DNA of 36,069 nucleotides from Deltaproteobacteria bacterium (GCA_025353585.1 JANXOM010000161.1:1-36069); one strand, 5' to 3'. Shown: positions 23,743-33,291, counted from the first letter of the stretch. The notes: generated from the sequence alone by a model not told the origin. Program-made: numbers and translations.

Positions 23743-24384
23743 CTAGGTGACGACGCGCCCGCGTCGCCGCGCCCGCAGCTCGAGCATGGCGAGGCAGGAG
23801 GCCGTCCCGAGGCAGAGCCCGCCGAGCACGTCGAGCGTCCAGTGGACGCCGAGGTACACGCGTGACGCCGCCGGGAGCGCGACCAGCGGCACCGCGAGCC
23901 CGAGCAGGATCCGCTGCGTCCGCCGCGTGCGGTCGAGCCCGACGAGGACCGCCGCCGAGAGCCAGAAGGCGGAGGCCTGGGTCGCGTGGCCGCTCGGGAA
24001 CGAGAAGCCGGGTTCGAGGAGCACGCGCAGGTCCGCGTCTGGCCGCGAGCGGGCGACGGCGAGCTTCGTCAGCGTGTAGAGGATCGCCGAGCCGTACGTC
24101 GCCACCGCGAGCCACGCCCCGTCCCACGCGCGCCGGCGAGCGAACAGGTAGCCCGCGACCACGACCGTCGCCGGCACCACCACGACCAGGGAGCCGAGCT
24201 GCGCGAGCCCGCGGAACAGCTCCGTGCCGGGCGCCGTGCGGTGCGCGGCGACCCACGTCGCGACATCGAGATCGAGCCCCCAGCGCCCCGTCCACACGAC
24301 CATCGCGATGCCCGCGAAGAGGGCCGCGAGGATGCACGCGACGAGGCGGCGGTGCCGCGCGTTCGGTTCGGCGGCTGCCGGCAT
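23743..24384 (-). CDS. PAP2-family membrane phosphatase
   Basis: Encodes 213 residues with about six transmembrane segments. The motifs are complete: K107-x6-R114-P115 (KLAVARSRP), P130-S-G-H133 (FPSGHA) and S174-R175-x5-H181-x3-D185 (SRVYLGVHWTLD). This is the layout of undecaprenyl-diphosphate or phosphatidate phosphatases of the PgpB/BacA2 kind; the true substrate is unknown. The ATG at 24384 lies 2 nt after the stop of the metallophosphoesterase gene, so the two form an operon, with this gene second. Confidence 0.9.
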   Translation of the reverse strand: MPAAAEPNARHRRLVACILAALFAGIAMVVWTGRWGLDLDVATWVAAHRTAPGTELFRGLAQLGSLVVVVPATVVVAGYLFARRRAWDGAWLAVATYGSAILYTLTKLAVARSRPDADLRVLLEPGFSFPSGHATQASAFWLSAAVLVGLDRTRRTQRILLGLAVPLVALPAASRVYLGVHWTLDVLGGLCLGTASCLAMLELRARRRGRVVT

Positions 24385-24386
24385 CG

Positions 24387-25814
24387 CTAGTAGCCGCCGG
24401 CCTCGGGCGCCAGCGCGCCCGCACCGGAGCCGACGCCCGGGCCGACCTTCGGCCGATCCTTATCGTCATCGGGGCCGTCGTGCACGGTCTCGTCAGGCAC
24501 CGTCGTCGTGGCGGGCGCTACCGGGGTCTGCTTCGCGTCCGGCTGGTGATCGACCTTCACGTTGACCTCGCCCGCCTTGTCCTTCGTCAGCTCGAGGGTC
24601 TCGATCTCCTTGCCCTCGATGTCGATCGCCCGCATCTCGAGGTGCTTTGCCGTCGCGGCGAACGAGAGGAAGTGGTGGACGGTCGCCTGCTTGAGGGCGA
24701 GCGTCTCGCCGAAGAAGCGCGTCAGCTGCCCGCCGCCGCCGCCGCTCACGACATAGTTGACGCCGCTGATCCGAAACCGCTCGTACTGGTGTTCGTGCCC
24801 GGTCACGACGAGGTCGACGCGATGGCGCTGCACGATCTCGGCGAACGCCGCGCGGATGCCCTCCTGCGGGCCGCGCAGCGAGTTCGTGTACATCGGGTGG
24901 TGACCGTAGACGATCACCCACGGCAGCTTGTTCTTCGTGAGATCGGCGTCGAGCCAGGTGAGCTGCGCGGCGTCGCGGTGCGTGGTGTCGGTCGCCACGA
25001 AGTGCACGTCGCCCCAGTCGAACGAGTAGTAACGCTCCGGCTCCGGCAGCACGAACGCCTCCAGGTACGGCGCGCCCTTGCGCGTGTGCCGCTCGTGGTT
25101 ACCCATCGCCGGGTACGCCGGTACGTAGCGCAGGAAGTCGCGGTAGACGGCGAAGAACCGGCTCTCGAGCTGCGACGGGGTCCCGTCGTCGTAGGCGATG
25201 TCGCCGAGGAACAGCATCAGGTCGAAGGGCTCGGCCGACATGCGCCTGGCGATCGCGAGCTGCGCCGCGCCGCCCGTGCCGGTGTCGCCGAGCGCCACGA
25301 AGCGGATCCCGGCGGCGGTGCCGGCCGCCGCGGCCGTCGTCAGCGGCGCGAGCTCGGTGAGCGGCACGCCGTCCGCAATCAGCTGGTAACAGTAGAGGTG
25401 CGTGGCCTCGAGGCCGGAGAACTGCGCCCGCACGACGTAAATTTCGTTCGCGTCGAGCTCCTTGCCTTCACGGTGGCGCTGCGCGGCGAGGCGCTCGGCC
25501 TTGCGATCCTGGGGCCCGGCGTACTCGGCCGGCGAGGTCGCGAGCGGCTCCGGCGCGCCGGGCTCGCGCAGGACCACCTCCGCCGTCGCGATGGTCGAGC
25601 CCCACGCGACCATCGTCCCCGTGGTCGTGGTGCTCTGCAGATACGGAGGCCGCGAGATGGCCTTGGCCCCCGCCGCGGTGAGCGCGCCCGTCCCGCACTT
25701 CGCGATGGACGCGCGCTCCATCGCCTTCACCGTGACCGTCCCCTGCCAGACCGGGAGGTGGTTGCAGCTGGCCCCCAGCAGCAACAGCAGGGCGAGACTT
25801 GACGCACGACTCAC
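24387..25814 (-). CDS. Purple-acid-phosphatase-like metallophosphoesterase, lipoprotein
   Basis: Encodes 475 residues from the GTG at 25814, chosen because it starts a lipoprotein signal (SLALLLLLGASC, C17). The frame extends further upstream into Ala-rich sequence that overlaps the divergent gene. N-terminal beta domain with RPPYLQSTTTTGTMVAWGS (about 55-75) is the purple-acid-phosphatase N-domain mark. The phosphoesterase motifs are all present: GDTG (176), GDIAYDDG (204), GNHE (238), GHHPMY (304) and GHEHQYER (339). The C-terminal tail (about 435-475) is D/K/P/G-rich. It is a di-metal phosphatase anchored in the envelope and is co-transcribed with the PAP2 gene 2 nt downstream. Confidence 0.9.
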   Translation of the reverse strand: MSRASSLALLLLLGASCNHLPVWQGTVTVKAMERASIAKCGTGALTAAGAKAISRPPYLQSTTTTGTMVAWGSTIATAEVVLREPGAPEPLATSPAEYAGPQDRKAERLAAQRHREGKELDANEIYVVRAQFSGLEATHLYCYQLIADGVPLTELAPLTTAAAAGTAAGIRFVALGDTGTGGAAQLAIARRMSAEPFDLMLFLGDIAYDDGTPSQLESRFFAVYRDFLRYVPAYPAMGNHERHTRKGAPYLEAFVLPEPERYYSFDWGDVHFVATDTTHRDAAQLTWLDADLTKNKLPWVIVYGHHPMYTNSLRGPQEGIRAAFAEIVQRHRVDLVVTGHEHQYERFRISGVNYVVSGGGGGQLTRFFGETLALKQATVHHFLSFAATAKHLEMRAIDIEGKEIETLELTKDKAGEVNVKVDHQPDAKQTPVAPATTTVPDETVHDGPDDDKDRPKVGPGVGSGAGALAPEAGGY

Positions 25815-25860
25815 GCGGCGGATGGTTGCACGCCGTATGCCGACGGCGCAGGGTGCGGTG

Positions 25861-27540
25861 ATGCGCCTCTCGTCGACCGTCGTACTCGCGCTCGCGGCGG
25901 CCGCGGCGAGCTGTCGCACCGGTCAGCTCGCGGGCAAGCTCGTCGTCAAAGGCGACGTGATCAGCATGCACGAGCGCCCCGCCGGCGCCGCGCCGAGCTC
26001 GCCGGGCTCGCCGCAGATCATGGTACTCGCGCTCGACGGCGTGGGCCGCGACCTGCTCTACGCCATGCTGCGCGCCGGCGAGCTGCCGAACCTCGCGGCG
26101 CTCCTCGGCGGCCCCGACTTCGCGCACGCGGACCTCGACGACCGCCTGCTCTCGAACCTGCCGTCGACGACGATGCCCGCGTGGGTGAGCACGTTCACCG
26201 GCGTCGCTGCCGGCGAGAACGGCGTCCCGAACAACGAGTACTTCATCCGCGAGACGAAGACCTTCGCCGCCCCGGCGCCCGTGACGTTTCATAACGCCGC
26301 GCCGACCCTCGCGATCTACGCGGAGGGGTACCTGAACAAGCTCGTCGAGGCGCCGAGCGTGTACGAGCGGATCCACGCCGCCGATCCCGCGGCGCTCGAG
26401 TGGGTCGTGATGAATCACTTCTTCCGCGGCGCCGACACCATGTTCCTCGCGAAGCGCCAGGTCATGGCCAAGGCGTTCGAGGCGTTCGTCGAGAAGGAGG
26501 CCGCGCACCTCTCGGGCAAGGACTCACGCGCGACGATGCAAGACCTCGACGAGGCGGTGATCAAGACGCTCGTCTCGCACCTCGAGTCAGGCGCGGTCCC
26601 CGACGTGCTGACGCTGTACCTCGCCGGCACGGACCTGTACGCGCACCAGGCGCTCGAGGGGCCCGACCGGGCGCGGCGGACCTACCTCACCGAGGTCGTC
26701 GACCCGGCGCTGGGGCCGCTGATCGCGCGCATGCGAGCGCGCGGCATGCTGGAGCACCGGTGGATCATCGTGATCGCGGACCACGGCCACACGGAGGTGG
26801 TGCACGACGACCAGCACGCGCTCGACGCCGACGAGGACGACGCGCCGGGCGTGCTCCACAAGGTCGGCTTCAAGACGCGCCCGTTCCAGCAGACCGTCGG
26901 CGCCCGCGATCCGTTCAACGCGGTCCTCGCGTCGGGCGGCGCGATGGGCTTCGTATACCTCGCCGATCGCTCGCAGTGCCCCGGCGAGCGCGCGTGCGCC
27001 TGGTCGGCCCCGCCGCGCTACCAGGAGGACGTCCTCGCTGCCGCCGAAGGCTTCTTCACGAACAACGCCGACGGCGCGCTCGCCCCCGGGATGAAGGGCG
27101 CGCTGGACATGATCTTCGTGCGCGTGCCGCGGCCCGTCGCCGAGATCGACCTGCCGTTCGAGGTCTATGTCGGCGGCGGCAAGACGATGCCGATCGCCGC
27201 CTACCTCGAGGCGCACCCACACCCGACCTACGTCGCCCTCGCCGACCGACTCCGCGAGCTGGCGGTCGGGCCGCACGGCGAGCGCGCCGGCGACCTCTTG
27301 CTGCTCGCGCACAACGGCGACCGCGAGACACCCGCAGAGCGCTTCTACTTCGCGGCGCCGTACCGCTCGTGGCACGGCAGCCCGTCGAAGCAGGACTCCG
27401 AGATCCCGCTCATCGTCGCGAACCCGGACCACGCTGCGGCGGACATCCGCGCGCGCGTCGGGGCGGTGCTCGGCGACCACCCCTACCAGCGCAAGGTGAC
27501 GGACCTGCTGCTCGACCTGCGCGGCGCGCCGCGCGAATAG
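25861..27540 (+). CDS. Alkaline-phosphatase-superfamily phosphodiesterase, lipoprotein
   Basis: Encodes 559 residues. MRLSSTVVLALAAAAASC is a lipoprotein signal (C18). Nucleotide pyrophosphatase/phosphodiesterase-type motifs: MVLALDGVGRDLLY (metal D59), LPSTTMPAWVSTFTG (nucleophile T103 or T104), LYLAGTDLYAHQ (second metal site), IADHGHTEV and SWHGSPSKQDSEIPLIV (metal histidine). Family members cleave phosphodiesters or phosphomonoesters, or transfer phosphate groups. It is divergent from the metallophosphoesterase gene, with 46 nt between the starts, so the two may share regulation. CAGGGT lies 6 nt before the ATG, a weak -10. The AP superfamily has many activities, so the substrate is open. 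Confidence 0.87.
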   Translation: MRLSSTVVLALAAAAASCRTGQLAGKLVVKGDVISMHERPAGAAPSSPGSPQIMVLALDGVGRDLLYAMLRAGELPNLAALLGGPDFAHADLDDRLLSNLPSTTMPAWVSTFTGVAAGENGVPNNEYFIRETKTFAAPAPVTFHNAAPTLAIYAEGYLNKLVEAPSVYERIHAADPAALEWVVMNHFFRGADTMFLAKRQVMAKAFEAFVEKEAAHLSGKDSRATMQDLDEAVIKTLVSHLESGAVPDVLTLYLAGTDLYAHQALEGPDRARRTYLTEVVDPALGPLIARMRARGMLEHRWIIVIADHGHTEVVHDDQHALDADEDDAPGVLHKVGFKTRPFQQTVGARDPFNAVLASGGAMGFVYLADRSQCPGERACAWSAPPRYQEDVLAAAEGFFTNNADGALAPGMKGALDMIFVRVPRPVAEIDLPFEVYVGGGKTMPIAAYLEAHPHPTYVALADRLRELAVGPHGERAGDLLLLAHNGDRETPAERFYFAAPYRSWHGSPSKQDSEIPLIVANPDHAAADIRARVGAVLGDHPYQRKVTDLLLDLRGAPRE

Positions 27541-27805
27541 AGATCCAGGCGACGGGCGTGAGGACCAGCGCGTGCGGTCCTCCGCGCCCGCGACAGCGGC
27601 GTGTACGCCGAGCTCGCCCACGACCGCACGACGCAGCTCCGGGTCCAGGGCTCGCGCCGATCGCGTGGCTGACATCCCCGGCGTTGATCTGGACGGCGAG
27701 CTTCCTCGGCGGGTGCGCCTTCACCTCGGCCGCCGACTCGCGAAACGAGTGCGGCCACACGCGGAAGCGCGAGACGCGGAGCGGCCCGCCGAGCCGACGC
27801 GTACG
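27541..27805. other. Intergenic region between convergent genes
   Basis: 265 nt between the ends of the phosphodiesterase and the hybrid kinase genes. One minus-strand frame reads SFRESAAEVKAHPPRKLAVQ with fairly natural composition, then becomes Arg-rich; it has no clear start or family. It may be the remnant of a lost gene, but I cannot support that. No T-tract terminator is seen. Confidence 0.4.
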
Positions 27806-29821
27806 TCACGCGTAGCGCGCGAGCGTCGACTCGAGCGACGCGAGGTCGATCGGCTTGACCATGTGCGCGTCGAAGCCGGCCTCGGCCGTGCGCTCGCGAT
27901 CGGACGGGCTCCCGTAGCCGGTGAGCGCGATCAGCCGCAACGGCGCCGGGGCCGCCTCGCGGAGGCGGCGGGCCAGCTCGTAGCCGTCCATGACCGGCAG
28001 GCCGATGTCGAGGACGGCGATGTCGGGCACGAACTCCGCCGCGACCTCGAGGGCGGACGGGCCGTCGTAGGCCGTGCGCGTCTGGTGGCCGAGTGTCTCG
28101 AGCGCGTACGCCAGGAGCTCGGCGGCGTCCTCGTTGTCATCGACGACGAGCACGCGATGCCCGGCCTGCGCTGGCGCCGGGGTCTCCGGGTGGGCCGCCG
28201 TCGTCCCGGCCGCGCCGTGGCTCGCGGGCAGCGCGGGCAGCCGCACCTCGAACTCGCGGCCCTGGCCGACGCCGGGGCTGCGCACCGCGACGGAGCCGCC
28301 GTGAATGCGCACGAGGTTCCTCACGATCGACAGGCCGAGGCCGAGGCCGCCCTCCGAGCGATCGATCGTTCGCCGCCCCTGCACGAACAGATCGAACAGT
28401 TTCGGCAGGAGCTCGCTGGGGATGCCCATGCCGTTGTCAGCGACGGTCACCACGAGCTCCTCGCCGACGCGCTCGGCGCGCAGCGTGATGCGGCCGCCGC
28501 GCTGCGTGTACTTCGCGGCGTTGGTGAGCAGGTTCGACAGCACCTGGCCGATGCGCGGGCCGTCCGCGTCGAGCCACAAGTTCGCGGCGACGATGACCTC
28601 GAGGTGGTGCTGCCGCTCCTCCACGAGCGGGCTCGCCGTCTCGATCGCCTGCGCGACGAGCGCCGCGAGCTCCACCGGCCGGCGGTCGAGCTCGACCTTG
28701 CCCTGGGCGATGCGGGACACGTCGAGCAGATCGCCGACGAGCCGCACCACGTCCTTGACGTGCCGCTCGATGACGCCGCGCTCGCGGAGGGACGTCGTGT
28801 CGCCCTTCATCGTCATGAGCTCCAGCGCGGTCAGGATCGGCGCCAGCGGGTTCCGCAGCTCGTGGCCGAGCATCGCGAGGAACTCGTCCTTCGCACGGTT
28901 CGCCGCCTCGGCCTCGCCGCGGGCGCTCTCGGCACGCTCCAGGAGCCGCAGCCGCTCGCTCGCGGCGCGCTTGCGCTCCGTGATGTCGACGAACGAGACC
29001 ACGCAGCCGAGCATCTCCCCCGCCGTGCCGGTGATCGGACCCGCCGACAGCAAGAGGTCGCGCTGCTCGCCGGTCTCGAGCGTCAGACAGACCTCCTCGC
29101 CGCTCGTCAGCCGGCCGGCCAGCGCGGCGCGGACGATCGACTGCGCGGCCCGCGGGTCCGCCTCCGTGTGGATCCGGTAGACCTCGGGAAAGGGCTGCAG
29201 CAGCGGGTTTGCCCGGGCCAGGCGCTGCGCGGGCTCGCTCGCGCGGATGACCTTCGCGTCCGCGTCGCAGACGACGACGCCATCGGCGGCCTGCTCGACG
29301 ATCTGCGCCGTCAGCCGCTCCGCGGCCACGAGGGCGAGCGTTCGCTTTTGCTCCGAGAGGTCGGTGACGATGACGCAGGTCAGCTCGTCGGTCTCGGCGC
29401 GCGTGGCCGACACGTACACCGGCACGCGGGCCTCGCCGACGACGAGCTCGAGCTCCGCCTTGGCCGCGGCGCCGCCGGCCGCCTGGAGCATCGCCTCCAG
29501 GAGCGCCCGCTGCGCCGGCGCGACATAGGCCCCGAGCCGCGAGCTCACCATGGCCGCGAGCGGCCGCGCGACGAGCTCGGCGAACCGCGCGTTGGCGTAC
29601 GTGATCACCCCATCGCGCGCGACCAGCAGCGCGCCCTCGGTCATCGTCTCGACCAGCTGCCGATAGCGGTGGTCCACGCCCCTGAGCGTGAAGACCTCGG
29701 GTCCGTCGGGGCCGTCGACCACGAGGGCGTCGACCTGCCCCATGCGGATCGCCTCGAGCGTGTCCTCCGCCTCGCGAAGACGAGCCTCGAGGTCCGCGCG
29801 GCTGAGCTTCGCGTCGGACAT
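27806..29821 (-). CDS. Hybrid histidine kinase (PAS-PAS-HisKA-HATPase-REC)
   Basis: Encodes 671 residues. Coiled-coil N-terminus (about 1-28), PAS 1 (about 50-155, MTEGALLVARDGVITYANARF), PAS 2 (about 168-282, AADGVVVCDADAKVIRAS), HisKA with H320 in FLAMLGHELRNPLAP, HATPase with N-box SNLLTNAAKY (430-438), G1 D462-N-G-M-G and G2 GGLGLGL (491-497), and a C-terminal receiver with D605 in VLDIGLPVMDG and K656 in MVKP. All phosphotransfer residues are intact. There is no transmembrane segment, so the sensor is cytoplasmic. The ATG lies 1 nt after the stop of the second kaiB, so it is the last gene of the Kai operon and a plausible output kinase. Unlike cyanobacterial SasA, it has no KaiB-like domain of its own. 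Confidence 0.94.
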   Translation of the reverse strand: MSDAKLSRADLEARLREAEDTLEAIRMGQVDALVVDGPDGPEVFTLRGVDHRYRQLVETMTEGALLVARDGVITYANARFAELVARPLAAMVSSRLGAYVAPAQRALLEAMLQAAGGAAAKAELELVVGEARVPVYVSATRAETDELTCVIVTDLSEQKRTLALVAAERLTAQIVEQAADGVVVCDADAKVIRASEPAQRLARANPLLQPFPEVYRIHTEADPRAAQSIVRAALAGRLTSGEEVCLTLETGEQRDLLLSAGPITGTAGEMLGCVVSFVDITERKRAASERLRLLERAESARGEAEAANRAKDEFLAMLGHELRNPLAPILTALELMTMKGDTTSLRERGVIERHVKDVVRLVGDLLDVSRIAQGKVELDRRPVELAALVAQAIETASPLVEERQHHLEVIVAANLWLDADGPRIGQVLSNLLTNAAKYTQRGGRITLRAERVGEELVVTVADNGMGIPSELLPKLFDLFVQGRRTIDRSEGGLGLGLSIVRNLVRIHGGSVAVRSPGVGQGREFEVRLPALPASHGAAGTTAAHPETPAPAQAGHRVLVVDDNEDAAELLAYALETLGHQTRTAYDGPSALEVAAEFVPDIAVLDIGLPVMDGYELARRLREAAPAPLRLIALTGYGSPSDRERTAEAGFDAHMVKPIDLASLESTLARYA

Positions 29822-29822
29822 G

Positions 29823-30188
29823 TTACTCGGGGGTCACCGCGGCCAGGCCGAACCGAGCGAGCACGGCGACGCGATCGGACAGGTCGCCGATCAGGCGCGT
29901 CACCGGCAACGGGATGTGCTTGATGAGGACGGGCACGGCGAGGATCTGGTCGAGCCGCGCGCGGGCCGGTTGCTGGATGATGTCGATGACCTCGAGGGCT
30001 GCCGTGCCGCCCAGGTGCCCGTCGCACAGGTCGCGGGCGTTGCGGATCGCGCGGGTGGACCGCTCCGACGGCCCGGCGACGTACAGCCGGAAGGACACGC
30101 GCGCCGGCGCGCCCGGACCGGGCGACACGCCGGTCGCCACCACCGCGCGGGCGTCCGGGGAGGTCGGGGTCCGTCGCCGCGTGCTCAC
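29823..30188 (-). CDS. kaiB: KaiB-like protein, divergent second copy
   Basis: Encodes 121 residues from the GTG at 30188. About 30 variable residues ([20 protein letters not shown]) precede the KaiB thioredoxin-like fold: [59 protein letters not shown]. The canonical PPPV is changed to PLPV, and the GLDLV region to ARFGLAAV, so it has drifted from KaiB more than its neighbour. Whether it still binds KaiC or can switch fold is unknown; it could also act like the KaiB-like domain of SasA, as a free subunit for the next gene's kinase. The GTG overlaps the TGA of the first kaiB (GTGA, 30185-30188), so translation is coupled. Confidence 0.85.
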   Translation of the reverse strand: MSTRRRTPTSPDARAVVATGVSPGPGAPARVSFRLYVAGPSERSTRAIRNARDLCDGHLGGTAALEVIDIIQQPARARLDQILAVPVLIKHIPLPVTRLIGDLSDRVAVLARFGLAAVTPE

Positions 30189-30523
30189 GCGCGCCGCCCG
30201 GCCGTGACGGGCACGAGATCGAGTCCCACCAGCACGCGCTCGACGTTGCTGAAGTCACCGATGATCTTCTTGACCGGGGGCGGCAGCTGGCGCACGAGCG
30301 CGGGCAGCGCGAGGATCTGGTGACCGCGCGCGAGGCTCGGGTTCTCGAGGAGGTCGACGACCTCGAGGCGGTAACGGCCTTCGAGGTGCTCCTCGCAGAT
30401 CGTCTTGAGGTTTTCGAAGGCCGTGAGGCTCTTGGGCGTGTGGCCCGCGACGTAGAGCCGCAGCAGGAACTCGGCGCTCGCGGCGGTCTGCTTCTTCGCC
30501 GGGGGTTTCTTGGCTGGGCTCAC
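30185..30523 (-). CDS. kaiB: KaiB clock-type protein
   Basis: Encodes 112 residues from the GTG at 30523. After a basic tail ([16 protein letters not shown]), the KaiB fold is close to the cyanobacterial protein: [73 protein letters not shown]. In cyanobacteria KaiB binds phosphorylated KaiC and promotes dephosphorylation. The GTG overlaps the kaiC TGA (GTGA, 30520-30523), and its own TGA overlaps the next kaiB. Confidence 0.93.
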   Translation of the reverse strand: MSPAKKPPAKKQTAASAEFLLRLYVAGHTPKSLTAFENLKTICEEHLEGRYRLEVVDLLENPSLARGHQILALPALVRQLPPPVKKIIGDFSNVERVLVGLDLVPVTAGRRA

Positions 30524-32277
30524 GACCGCACCTCCTTGGACATGGCGGCCTCGTGCCGGCGCTCCGGTTTACGCTTCGCGTTGCGAGACGCCGCGGCGCT
30601 CGCCCGGCGCGCGTCGCGCTCGCCGCTCTCGGCGGCCAACGCGCGCATCTCCTCTTCCTCGGCGAGGAGGGCGTCGCGCATCACGGCGACCTGCTGCTCG
30701 ACGAGCCTGCGCTTGCCCTCGAGCTGCCGCTGGCGGCGCGCGACCTCTCGCGTCCCCGCGAGCACCTCGGCGCGCTGCTCCGATTCGAGGTGTCGACGCG
30801 CCGAGCCGGTGAGGACGCCGGACGGCCCGATCGCGACCGGTACGAGGTCGACGCCCGCGGACGAGATGATGAACTCGCGCACCTGATTCGAGTGCCCCAT
30901 CCCGCGGGACTTCACGAGGTACAGGCCGCGCGTGCGCTCGCCGGCGGTCTCGATATCGCGCACGCGGAGCCACGTGTCGATGAGAGACGAGATGCCGAGC
31001 TCGGTGTTCTCGTGGCCGCTCTCGTTCGTCAGCGCGGTCACGACGCACGTGATCTGCTTCATCTTGAGATAATCGAAGAGGCGCACGAGCATCGACTTGA
31101 CCTCGTGGGGATCGCCGGCCGTCACCAGGCTCGAGAGCGGGTCGACGATCACCGCGCTCGGCCGCAGCTGCTCGACCGCCTTGTGCATCGCGACGAGGTG
31201 CATCTCGAGGCCGAACACGGTCGGGCGCGCAGCCTGGATCGTCAGCTGCCCGCGCGCTTGCCAGTGCGCGAGGTCGAGCCCGATCGAGCCCATGTTGCGG
31301 ACCACCTGCGCGCTCGATTCCTCGAGCGCGAAGTAGAGGACGCGCTGGCCGCGCCGGCAGCTCGCGTCGGCGAACATGGCCGCGAGGCTGCTCTTACCCG
31401 TGCCAGCGGTGCCCGAGACGAGCACGCTGCTGCCGCGGTAGTAACCGCCGCCTTCGAGCATCCGGTCGAGGGCCGCCACGCCGGTCGAGACGCGCTGGTT
31501 CGAGACGGGACAATCGAGGCGGAGGCTCGTGACCGGGAGCACCGAGAAGCCGTGCTCGTCGATGAGGAACGGGTATTCGTTGGTCCCGTGAGCCGACCCG
31601 CGGTACTTCACGATGCGCAGCCGACGCGTCGAGACCTGGTCGCGGACGCGGTTGTCGAGCGAGATCACGCAGTCGGAGACATACTCCTCGAGTCCGTAGC
31701 GCGTGAGCGTGCCCTCGCCCTTCTCGCCCGTGATGACGGCCGTGACGCCGCGGAGCTTGAGCCACGAGAACAACCGGCGGAGCTCGGCGCGCAGGAGGGC
31801 CTCGTTCGAAAAGCCGGTGAACAGCGTCTCGAGCGTATCGATGACGACGCGCGTGGCCCCGATCGAGGTGATGGCGTGGTCGAGCCGGACGAAGAGGCCC
31901 TCGAGGTCGTACTCGCCCGTCTCCTCGATCTCCCGGCGGTCGACCTTGATGTAGTCGATGACGAGGAGCTTCCTGGCGACGAGCCCGGCCACGTCGAACC
32001 CGAGCGAGGCGACGTTGTTCGCGAGATCGGCCTCGGTCTCCTCGAACGCGAGGAAGACGCCGGGCTCGCGATGCATCCGCGCGCCGTTGACCAGGAACTC
32101 CATCCCGAACAAGGTCTTGCCGCAGCCGGCCCCGCCACAGACGAGCGTGGTGCGGCCGCGCGGCAAGCCGCCGCCGGTGACCTGATCGAAGCCGGCGATG
32201 CCGGACGGGACCTTGTCGACGCCGGCCGGTGCCGCACGGGTGGCCGGGGACCGACGGTTCTTGGATGGAAGGGCCAC
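30520..32277 (-). CDS. kaiC: KaiC-family double ATPase
   Basis: Encodes 585 residues from the GTG at 32277 ([10 protein letters not shown]...); a longer frame reaches 32364 but adds an unlikely Arg-rich segment. Two RecA-like domains: CI with Walker A GGAGCGKT (48-55), FEE (E79/E80) and [12 protein letters not shown] with GTAGTGKS (289-296), ALEE (E319/E320) and VIVDPLSSL. The paired glutamates match E77/E78 and E318/E319 of Synechococcus KaiC. After REFIIS (from about 467) the C-terminus departs from cyanobacterial KaiC: instead of a short KaiA-binding tail it has an extended charged helix (about 494-555, [20 protein letters not shown]) and a basic end. No kaiA is nearby. It is first in the four-gene operon. 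Confidence 0.95.
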   Translation of the reverse strand: MALPSKNRRSPATRAAPAGVDKVPSGIAGFDQVTGGGLPRGRTTLVCGGAGCGKTLFGMEFLVNGARMHREPGVFLAFEETEADLANNVASLGFDVAGLVARKLLVIDYIKVDRREIEETGEYDLEGLFVRLDHAITSIGATRVVIDTLETLFTGFSNEALLRAELRRLFSWLKLRGVTAVITGEKGEGTLTRYGLEEYVSDCVISLDNRVRDQVSTRRLRIVKYRGSAHGTNEYPFLIDEHGFSVLPVTSLRLDCPVSNQRVSTGVAALDRMLEGGGYYRGSSVLVSGTAGTGKSSLAAMFADASCRRGQRVLYFALEESSAQVVRNMGSIGLDLAHWQARGQLTIQAARPTVFGLEMHLVAMHKAVEQLRPSAVIVDPLSSLVTAGDPHEVKSMLVRLFDYLKMKQITCVVTALTNESGHENTELGISSLIDTWLRVRDIETAGERTRGLYLVKSRGMGHSNQVREFIISSAGVDLVPVAIGPSGVLTGSARRHLESEQRAEVLAGTREVARRQRQLEGKRRLVEQQVAVMRDALLAEEEEMRALAAESGERDARRASAAASRNAKRKPERRHEAAMSKEVRS

Positions 32278-32399
32278 GCGAGGCCGGGTATTAGCAGGGC
32301 GTGGGCCAGCATCTGAGGCACCGTGACACAGCCCTGACGCGGATCGGCGCGCGCGGGCGCACACGTGCGCGCGGGCACGTGGCCGGTCCTAGGCGCTCG

Positions 32400-33227
32400 T
32401 CACTGGATGATCACGGCCGCCGCGAGCCGGAAGATCAGGAAAGCCTTGAAGGTGTTCACGCCGGTCGCGTGAAACGGGTCGGCGCCGGTGCCGGGGTCGT
32501 ACCACATCCAGTGCGCGTCGCTCCGGACGCCGTCGGAGGTGGGCGTCTGCGCGCACGCGATCGGGAACGTGCCGCTCGGATCGTCGTTGGCTTCACCGAC
32601 CGCGAGGGTGCCGAGGGCGCCGGCGGTGGTCGCGCCGGCCGTGTTGACCCAACCGCGGGTGGTGGTCGTGGGGTCACCGGTGCCGGCGTTGCAGATGGCG
32701 ATCTGCGCGTTGATGGTGGCCAGGTCGGGGCCGGTTTGCGCGGCGGGGCCAGTGGAGAAGTCGAGGCCGGTGCCGCAGACCTCGAAGCGTGAGTCGCCGG
32801 TGAGCACGGTGCCGGTGTCGCGCGTGAACTGGCCGATCACGCCCTGGGTGACGGCGAGGTCGTCCCACGTGACGATGTAGAGGAAGGCGCCGTCCGGGGC
32901 CGACGCGGCGGGGATGTCGTAGGCCTCGGGGCCAACGCCGAGCGGGCAGTTGAAGATGTCGCCCGCGGTGCCGGCGCGCGTGCCTTGCGTGAAGGTGGTG
33001 ATCGTCGCCTGGTCGCCGTAGCCGAAGGAGTATGCGTTGTCGGTGGTGATGACGACGTGCACGGGACCCGAGGCCACGGGGGGCGCGTCGATGACGGGCG
33101 GCGCGTCGGGTCGCGGGCGGGCGTCGAGGATCGCGGGCGCGTCGGGGGTGGCGCGACGGTCGGTCGGCCCGCAGGCGGCCCACGTCACGCACGTCGCCGC
33201 CAGCAAGAGCGAGCCGAGCTTCCCCAT
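32400..33227 (-). CDS. Hypothetical surface lipoprotein
   Basis: Encodes 275 residues. MGKLGSLLLAATCVTWAAC is a lipoprotein signal (C19), followed by a D/A/P-rich linker (DAPAILDARPRPDAPPVIDA) of the kind used by many myxobacterial surface proteins. The mature domain (about 55-275) is beta-rich with Cys residues (FNCPLGVGPEAY, RFEVCGTGLDFS, AICNAGTG, IACAQTP) and ends FRLAAAVIIQ. I do not recognise a family; the HWMWYDPGTGADPFHATGVN stretch near the C-terminus could help a search. It lies upstream of kaiC on the same strand, with 122 nt between, so read-through into the kai operon is possible but not shown. Confidence 0.75.
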   Translation of the reverse strand: MGKLGSLLLAATCVTWAACGPTDRRATPDAPAILDARPRPDAPPVIDAPPVASGPVHVVITTDNAYSFGYGDQATITTFTQGTRAGTAGDIFNCPLGVGPEAYDIPAASAPDGAFLYIVTWDDLAVTQGVIGQFTRDTGTVLTGDSRFEVCGTGLDFSTGPAAQTGPDLATINAQIAICNAGTGDPTTTTRGWVNTAGATTAGALGTLAVGEANDDPSGTFPIACAQTPTSDGVRSDAHWMWYDPGTGADPFHATGVNTFKAFLIFRLAAAVIIQ

Positions 33228-33291
33228 CCCGCGTGGGTAACACCGGCGCGCGGAGGCTCGAGCGAATACGTTCGGCCCTCCGGGTCCCTGC

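Noticed and set aside
27541..27805. Minus-strand frame with SFRESAAEVKAHPPRKLAVQ as a small gene
   Set aside because: It has no start or recognisable family and becomes Arg-rich; recorded only as an intergenic note.
32357..32370. GCGCAC-AC-GTGCGC hairpin between the lipoprotein and kaiC as a terminator
   Set aside because: Six-bp stem with a 2-nt loop and no T tract in an extremely GC-rich stretch; such palindromes are expected by chance here.
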